A DNA stretch of 41,604 bases, taken from assembly GCA_903940125.1 (NCBI GenBank), contig CAJAJL010000021.1, positions 1 through 41,604 on the forward strand. Reading direction: 5' to 3'. This document shows positions 35,204 through 41,604 of the stretch, piece after piece (position 1 is the stretch's first letter; every line of letters starts with the position of its first letter). The position numbers and the translations under genes are program-made. The DNA comes from an uncultured Chlorobiaceae bacterium (lineage in GTDB: Bacteria > Bacteroidota > Chlorobiia > Chlorobiales > Chlorobiaceae). The notes under the pieces were generated by a model. The model was not told the DNA's origin, made no database searches, and saw nothing but the letters and a program-made list of their open reading frames with translations.

Positions 35204-36550
35204 TCAGAGTTTGCGGGCAAGGGCAAGTTCAGCCATCTTTGCCTCGCTTTCAGCCTCAAACGCCTCTTTTGAAATGTGCGGCAGCACAAGGCTGGCAATG
35301 GTGAATGCAATAATTTCAATAGAAAAAATTGCGACATAAGCCCAGACATACTGGCCTGAGAGATGGTAGACCGTATCAATAATAATGCCTGCTCCCAGAT
35401 GACCGATAAAAATTGCAAGGCTTTGCGCTGTACCCCAGAGTCCGATGTAGACACCGCTGCGGCCTGCTGTCATGGACATCATCATGGATATATTGGAAAC
35501 ACTTGAGGCTCCAAGACCGATACCGGTGACGACAAGAGCGATACGAAGAAACTGGACATCACGGATAAAGGCTGCTGCAATCAGCAGGCCAAAGCCGACG
35601 ATACAAAACATATTACCGATGAAAGCACCGCGTTTCTGCCCGATGCGGTTAAGCAGAAAGCCTGTGATGAGCATAAAAATCAACTGGGTACCACCCATGG
35701 TTGGTCGAAAAAGTTTGGTGGTTGTACCTACCGGCATACCAAAGACGTGAGCGCCGAAAGGATCCATAACAATTTCGTTGGCAAAAAGCGCAAAAATTGA
35801 AATAAAGATATAGGAAGCAAAGAGCAGTGTTTTTGGTGATGAAGAGAGCAGCATGATGGACTGAGAAAAAGAGATTGCATGTTTGCTCTTCCCCTCTTTT
35901 ACTTCGACATTGCGCTTCTCAATACCAAGAACAGCAAAAAGACCGATACCGAGTGCAATCAGGCCACCGATCTCCGCCACTTTTATCAGGCGCTCCGGAG
36001 TAAAAACGTCAAGAAAAGATCCGACAATACGGGTGGAAATAATAGTGGTGAGCACCATCAGGGTCCAGCTCGCTCCGGTAACCTTTCCGATATTCTCCTC
36101 CCCGACGGTATCAGCAAGCAGTGCATAGTAGGCTGTTGTAGCTACCTGCAAACCGAAGCCAAACACAAGAAAAATAATGGACAGCTTTAAAAGGCCAATA
36201 TCCTTTATCATGGCTGGAAGCATCTCTCTTAATGCGACTCCTGCTATTTTAACCTCATAAGCGGCGGCTGGAGCAAGCATGAAAGAAAAAACGCAGCAGA
36301 AAAGCCCAAGCAGAATATAGGGAGTACGCTTCAGTCCGAATATCTGTGAACGATCCGAAAGGTTGCCCGCCCATACCTTGACACCGAAAATAGCAAGCAG
36401 CTCTTTGAGGCTTATAAGACCGAAAACAATGGTAGCTGAAATACGCAACTCGGTTGTCATAACCCTGTTGAGGGTATCGAGCAGAAAGCCGAGCATGATA
36501 CCAAAGCCCATCTGAAACAGGGAGAGGCGGACAAGATTGATTCTCTTCAT
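35204..36550 (-). CDS. PucC/BCD-family bacteriochlorophyll-type carrier (MFS)
   Basis: This 448-residue protein has about 12 membrane helices and belongs to the BCD (PucC/LhaA/Bch2) branch of the major facilitator superfamily. Signs are 'GFLLDTLNRVMTTEL' in helix 1, 'ELLAIFGVKVWAGNLSDRSQ' followed by 'FGLKRTPYILLG', and 'GASSVSNISMMMSMT' in the C-terminal half. PucC and LhaA help assemble bacteriochlorophyll into light-harvesting complexes in purple bacteria. Green sulfur bacteria lack those complexes, so here it may serve chlorosome, FMO or reaction-centre pigment delivery. Other in-frame ATGs at 36565 and 36595 are possible starts. Confidence 0.88.
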   Translation of the reverse strand: MKRINLVRLSLFQMGFGIMLGFLLDTLNRVMTTELRISATIVFGLISLKELLAIFGVKVWAGNLSDRSQIFGLKRTPYILLGLFCCVFSFMLAPAAAYEVKIAGVALREMLPAMIKDIGLLKLSIIFLVFGFGLQVATTAYYALLADTVGEENIGKVTGASWTLMVLTTIISTRIVGSFLDVFTPERLIKVAEIGGLIALGIGLFAVLGIEKRNVEVKEGKSKHAISFSQSIMLLSSSPKTLLFASYIFISIFALFANEIVMDPFGAHVFGMPVGTTTKLFRPTMGGTQLIFMLITGFLLNRIGQKRGAFIGNMFCIVGFGLLIAAAFIRDVQFLRIALVVTGIGLGASSVSNISMMMSMTAGRSGVYIGLWGTAQSLAIFIGHLGAGIIIDTVYHLSGQYVWAYVAIFSIEIIAFTIASLVLPHISKEAFEAESEAKMAELALARKL

Positions 36551-36687
36551 AAATACGACGCTCATGTTTACGGGAATATCAGGTATGCTCAGCACATATT
36601 TCTATGCTTTCAGAGGTTACCCTTAAAGCATGGCCGAAATATAATAAAAAAGCGGGATGATCATTGCCGGAGGTTATCCTCTGATTA

Positions 36688-38880
36688 TCAGGAAATCCAT
36701 GCGGAGGAAATCCTTGCAGCCAGACCCGTAAGTCTTTGCGAAGAGCGGCTGTTGCCAATGGCCATAGCAAGAGCTTCAGGATCGCCGATGATCATCACCA
36801 GCTTTTTGGCCCTTGTCACTGCCGTATAAATAAGGTTCCTTTCCAAAAGCGAATAGTGCTGCATGGAAAGTGGTATCACCACTGCCGGATATTCCGAACC
36901 CTGACTTTTATGGATAGTAATGGCATAGGCCAGAGCAATTTCATCAAGCTCGCCGAACTCATACATGACCTCTCTATCGTCATACAGAACACAAAGAGAA
37001 CTCTCTTCCTCATTCACTGTTACAATACGCCCTATATCACCGTTAAAAACCTCCTTATCGTAGTCATTCACCATCTGTATGACCTTATCCCCTTCTGCAT
37101 AGACAGTCCCATAGCGTTCAATTTTTCGTACGGCATGATGGTTCAATGTTAACTGCAGAAGGGTATTGAGAGCCTTTGTACCAAGCGGCCCCTTGTTCAT
37201 TGGAGTCAGCACCTGAATATCATTAAGGGGATCCAGTCCGAAGCGTTCAGGAATTCGATTACCGACCACCCGGAGAAGGCTGTGATAAATATTTTCCGTA
37301 CTCGAAGATGGAACGACATAAAAATCGGAAAGCTCTTTTCCGACGAACTGGATCGGCAACTCTCCACTATTGATTCTGTGGGCATTAACAATAATCTTAG
37401 AGGTTTCGGCCTGACGAAATATCTCTGTCAATCGAACAACAGGCAGTACTCCGGACTGAATCATATCCGCAAGCACAAAACCCGGACCAACCGGAGGGAG
37501 CTGGTCGACGTCACCGGCAAACATGAGAGCGGAACGATCTGAAATGGCTGCCAGCAGACGGTTCATCAGCACAATATCAATCATGGAAGCTTCGTCGACA
37601 ATAACAACATCAGCCTCAAGCGGATATGAAGAGCTCCGTTTAAAGTCACGGGCATAGGGATCGAATTCGAGAAGCCGATGTATGGTTTTCGCTTCCCTGC
37701 CTGTAGATTCAGAAAGACGTTTGGCCGCCCTTCCTGTTGGAGCGCAGAGAAGAATTTTCAGCTTCCATGTACCAAGAATAATGAGAATAGTGTTGATGAT
37801 AGTGGTTTTACCAACACCAGGACCACCGGTAATGATGATCAATTTATTTAAGAGTGCCAGCGACACAGCGCTTCGTTGGGATTCCGACAGTTCAATATCT
37901 GATTTTTTTTCTGCCGCCATAATAGCCTCTGCCGGATTAACCGCCCGCCAGGGAAGCATGCCCCGCATGATTCTGCATATACTGCTGGCAACCCCCGTCT
38001 CTGCACGGAACAGCGCTTTAAGATAAAAACTCCGCTCGCCCTGATTCTCAACAACAACCAGAGTACCTAAGGAGAGTTCAACATCGATAGCCTCTTCAAG
38101 AACCGGCGACGGAATATGCAGGAGCCTGCTGGAAGCTTCAAGCAGCATTTGTTCAGGTACCCGGCAGTGCCCCTCCGATGAGAGCTCCTGAAGCACATAA
38201 GCGATACCAGCCCGAGCCCTAAGCGGAGAATCAGAAGCTATCCCGATATTCCGGGCAATCTGATCGGCTGTTTTAAATCCAATTCCCGGTATATCAAGCG
38301 TCAAGCGATACGGATTAGCTCGAACCATAGAGAGAGCCTCAGCACCATAAACGCGGTAGATCCGTACCGCCCGTGCAGTACCAACCCCGTGAGACTGAAG
38401 AAAGACAATAATCTCCTTGACACTTTTCTGCTCCGCCCATGCAGCTGAAATCTGCTGCATACGCTTTCTTCCGATCCCGGGAAGCTCAAGCAGTTTTTCA
38501 GGTTCATCCTCGATAATGCTGAAAACCTCCATACCATAAGCACTGATAAGCACCTTAGCCAAATGGGGGCCAACACCTTTCACCATTCCAGAAGAGAGAT
38601 ATTTGCTTAACCCATCAAGAGTATCGGGAGATATGACTGCAAGATGGCTTGCCTTGAACTGCAGACCCCAGGTTTTATCGTTATGCCAGAGACCGACTGC
38701 TTCAACATGCTGGCCAGTATTAACAGCTGCAATACACCCTACAACCGTCACAGGATCCCGCTCACCTTTAACAACAAGACGCAATACGCTGAAGCCTGAC
38801 GATTCGCTGAAATAACTTATGGTTGCAACAATACCAGTAATACGTTCCTCACCGGCAACGATGGGCGGACTGTCACTCAT
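36688..38880 (-). CDS. recD2: RecD2-type ATP-dependent 5'-3' DNA helicase
   Basis: This 730-residue protein has the RecD2 layout: an N-terminal OB-like region (~13-85), helix-hairpin-helix repeats ('GVGPHLAKVLI', 'LPGIGRKRMQQI', 'IPGIGFKTADQIA'), then the superfamily 1B helicase core. Core motifs are 'GGPGVGKTT' (Walker A, ~353-361), 'VIVDEASMID' (Walker B), 'GDVDQLPPVG' and 'TIHKSQGSEYPAV'. RecD2 acts outside the RecBCD complex in repair and recombination. It is 137 bases upstream of the pucC-like gene on the same strand; functional linkage is not expected. Confidence 0.94.
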   Translation of the reverse strand: MSDSPPIVAGEERITGIVATISYFSESSGFSVLRLVVKGERDPVTVVGCIAAVNTGQHVEAVGLWHNDKTWGLQFKASHLAVISPDTLDGLSKYLSSGMVKGVGPHLAKVLISAYGMEVFSIIEDEPEKLLELPGIGRKRMQQISAAWAEQKSVKEIIVFLQSHGVGTARAVRIYRVYGAEALSMVRANPYRLTLDIPGIGFKTADQIARNIGIASDSPLRARAGIAYVLQELSSEGHCRVPEQMLLEASSRLLHIPSPVLEEAIDVELSLGTLVVVENQGERSFYLKALFRAETGVASSICRIMRGMLPWRAVNPAEAIMAAEKKSDIELSESQRSAVSLALLNKLIIITGGPGVGKTTIINTILIILGTWKLKILLCAPTGRAAKRLSESTGREAKTIHRLLEFDPYARDFKRSSSYPLEADVVIVDEASMIDIVLMNRLLAAISDRSALMFAGDVDQLPPVGPGFVLADMIQSGVLPVVRLTEIFRQAETSKIIVNAHRINSGELPIQFVGKELSDFYVVPSSSTENIYHSLLRVVGNRIPERFGLDPLNDIQVLTPMNKGPLGTKALNTLLQLTLNHHAVRKIERYGTVYAEGDKVIQMVNDYDKEVFNGDIGRIVTVNEEESSLCVLYDDREVMYEFGELDEIALAYAITIHKSQGSEYPAVVIPLSMQHYSLLERNLIYTAVTRAKKLVMIIGDPEALAMAIGNSRSSQRLTGLAARISSAWIS

Positions 38881-39077
38881 CAGTCATACTGATGGATTCA
38901 TTGGAGATCGGAGTTTCGGAAATGTCATGTTGCATTCAGCAATATGCAAAAAAGGGATTGAACTGCCCTCGCAGTGAACCTATGTCATGAAAAAGTTACA
39001 ATGAAAAATTATCCTCAACACCAAGAGTGCTGCTCACCTGCAAAGACCAGGGCAAGTTATCGGTAAATCATAAAAGT

Positions 39078-40250
39078 TTACGGTTCCAGAAACACAATAT
39101 CATCAGGAAGATCACTTAACCTGACGCCGCCCTCCGCAGTGACAACAAAGGTATTTTCGATGCCAATGACCCCTTTGCCCGGAATGACAAACTTTGGCTC
39201 GACGGCAATAACCTGGTTGGCCTGCAAAAGCATTGAAAACCCTTTTGCCAGTACCGGCAGCTCATCAAGTTCGAGACCTACACCATGCCCGACAAATTTT
39301 GCCTGTTCACCCGGCATACCCATAAAATATGAGCCAAGTCCAGCATGTTCAGCCATTGATGCTGCCGAAAGAAAGAGATCTTCACAGATTACCCCCGGTT
39401 TCATGGCCTGACGCACCATCTCCTGAATATCGGTCGCGACATCGAACGCACGCTGCAATTCTTGATCAAGCCTTCCAACAACAAACATGCGGGTCATATC
39501 GGCAATGTAACCATTGAAAACTCCAGGATAATCAATAAGAACAGGCTGGTTCACTTGAATTGCATCATAGGATGCTCCATGTGGTGAAGCGCTTGACAAC
39601 CCCTTTCCTGTTACTGGGCCGTCAAAAAATCCGCCGTTTAATCCTCCAGAGGAAGCAGCGATGCCATAAAACAGCTCCTGGTTAAATGCCCGCATACGTA
39701 TATATCCCTCATGCCCTGCCTTGCGGAGTCGATATTCAAGTTCGGCAGAGAGATCAAGCTCGCGCATACCCGCTTTCAGAAAGTGCGGCACCTCGGCAAG
39801 GACTGAAGCAAGCTTGTCTGCGCTCAGGCGGAGCTGCTCAAGTTCAAAAGGTGACTTGACTGAGCGGAGTTCACGCAGTACCATGGAGATATCCACAAAG
39901 TGATGGCCCGGCAGCGCCCGAGTGTAATAGGTGTGCTGCTGAACCGGAACAGCGTCAAACGTCATGCCGATGCAGGAGTGATCTTCACTGAAAACGGCGG
40001 CAAACTCCTTGCTTGAAGGAAAGGAACGAATATCAGCAATCGGACTCTCCTCTCTTGCCCGCGAAAGGCTTTTTCGAACAAGCAAGATCGGCTGACCATC
40101 CGCAGGTATCCAGAGAACAGCGTTCTGGCGAGTACCGGAGAAATAATAGACATCAATCGGCAGTATAAAAAGGGCTGCCTGGATACCCTTGCTACGGAGC
40201 ATTCCCTGCAGCCGCAATATCCGCTCTTGTGATTCAGTTTCTGTCAGCAT
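39078..40250 (-). CDS. M24 family aminopeptidase (Xaa-Pro peptidase type)
   Basis: This 390-residue protein has an N-terminal creatinase-like domain (~5-130) and the C-terminal pita-bread metallopeptidase domain. All five dinuclear metal ligands are present: Asp240, Asp251 ('IADMTR'), His322 ('GHGVGLELDELP'), Glu351 ('VEPKF') and Glu365 ('GIENTF'). It probably cleaves N-terminal residues before proline in cytoplasmic peptides. The gene is alone, and the adjacent thiC gene is divergent. Confidence 0.88.
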   Translation of the reverse strand: MLTETESQERILRLQGMLRSKGIQAALFILPIDVYYFSGTRQNAVLWIPADGQPILLVRKSLSRAREESPIADIRSFPSSKEFAAVFSEDHSCIGMTFDAVPVQQHTYYTRALPGHHFVDISMVLRELRSVKSPFELEQLRLSADKLASVLAEVPHFLKAGMRELDLSAELEYRLRKAGHEGYIRMRAFNQELFYGIAASSGGLNGGFFDGPVTGKGLSSASPHGASYDAIQVNQPVLIDYPGVFNGYIADMTRMFVVGRLDQELQRAFDVATDIQEMVRQAMKPGVICEDLFLSAASMAEHAGLGSYFMGMPGEQAKFVGHGVGLELDELPVLAKGFSMLLQANQVIAVEPKFVIPGKGVIGIENTFVVTAEGGVRLSDLPDDIVFLEP

Positions 40251-40441
40251 AGTTTATTATTAACGTCAATTAAGCTTCACTGTTTAGTTTACCTGATTAC
40301 TCAGAAAAGGTAAAATTTTAATTTCAGGATTTCTGATTATAAAAACCTGACAAACACCCTGTTTGTATAATAGAGTGAATTTCAGTATTGTTTCGTTAAA
40401 TTCTCACCATGGGGCAGTAAAGATGAACCCCGGCTGTTTAA

Positions 40442-41604
<1,163 letters not shown>

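Overview
The window looks like chromosomal DNA of a green sulfur bacterium (Chlorobiaceae, probably the Chlorobium/Pelodictyon group). This rests on a sepiapterin reductase that closely resembles the Chlorobium tepidum enzyme as I remember it, a PucC/BCD-family bacteriochlorophyll-type transporter, and many housekeeping proteins of Chlorobi character. All assignments come from reading translated sequence and motifs; no database search was run. Where the longest open frame carries an implausible N-terminal extension, I chose an internal start and say so.

Layout. 1-4457 is a visibly AT-rich, gene-poor flank: a DUF805 membrane protein, an N-terminally truncated HepT-like remnant, a large hybrid histidine kinase resembling the Vibrio autoinducer sensor CqsS, and a 573-base stretch that looks like debris. 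4458-12187 is a tight branched-chain amino acid operon, ilvN-ilvC-leuB-leuA-leuC-leuD-cimA. It covers the shared acetohydroxyacid steps, the leucine branch, and the citramalate entry to isoleucine; the catalytic ilvB is not here. 12394-16134 holds radC, a convergent cold-shock protein, sepiapterin reductase, a YqeY protein and serS. 16119-18496 is metY-metX on the minus strand behind a clear SAM-I riboswitch. 18837-24274 holds rsmB-xerD, a DUF2721 protein, a beta-CASP metallo-beta-lactamase nuclease and a CPBP protease.

From 24354 to 32109 come a DEAD-box RNA helicase with a possible leader-ORF/attenuator, waaA (kdtA), an ECF sigma factor with a three-helix membrane partner, and a three-gene cation operon: an NRAMP protein with altered metal-site motifs, a 58-residue membrane peptide, and a PRC-barrel/MgtE_N/CBS protein. 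From 32429 to the end lie an MFS exporter, Hsp20, a radical SAM protein, the PucC-like carrier, RecD2, an M24 peptidase and the 5' part of thiC.

The most interesting parts are the putative Mg2+-type NRAMP operon, the CqsS-like kinase with a receiver lacking its phospho-aspartate, the sigma factor/membrane protein pair, and the leader of the DEAD-box helicase gene. I saw no tRNA, rRNA, CRISPR array or intact insertion sequence.
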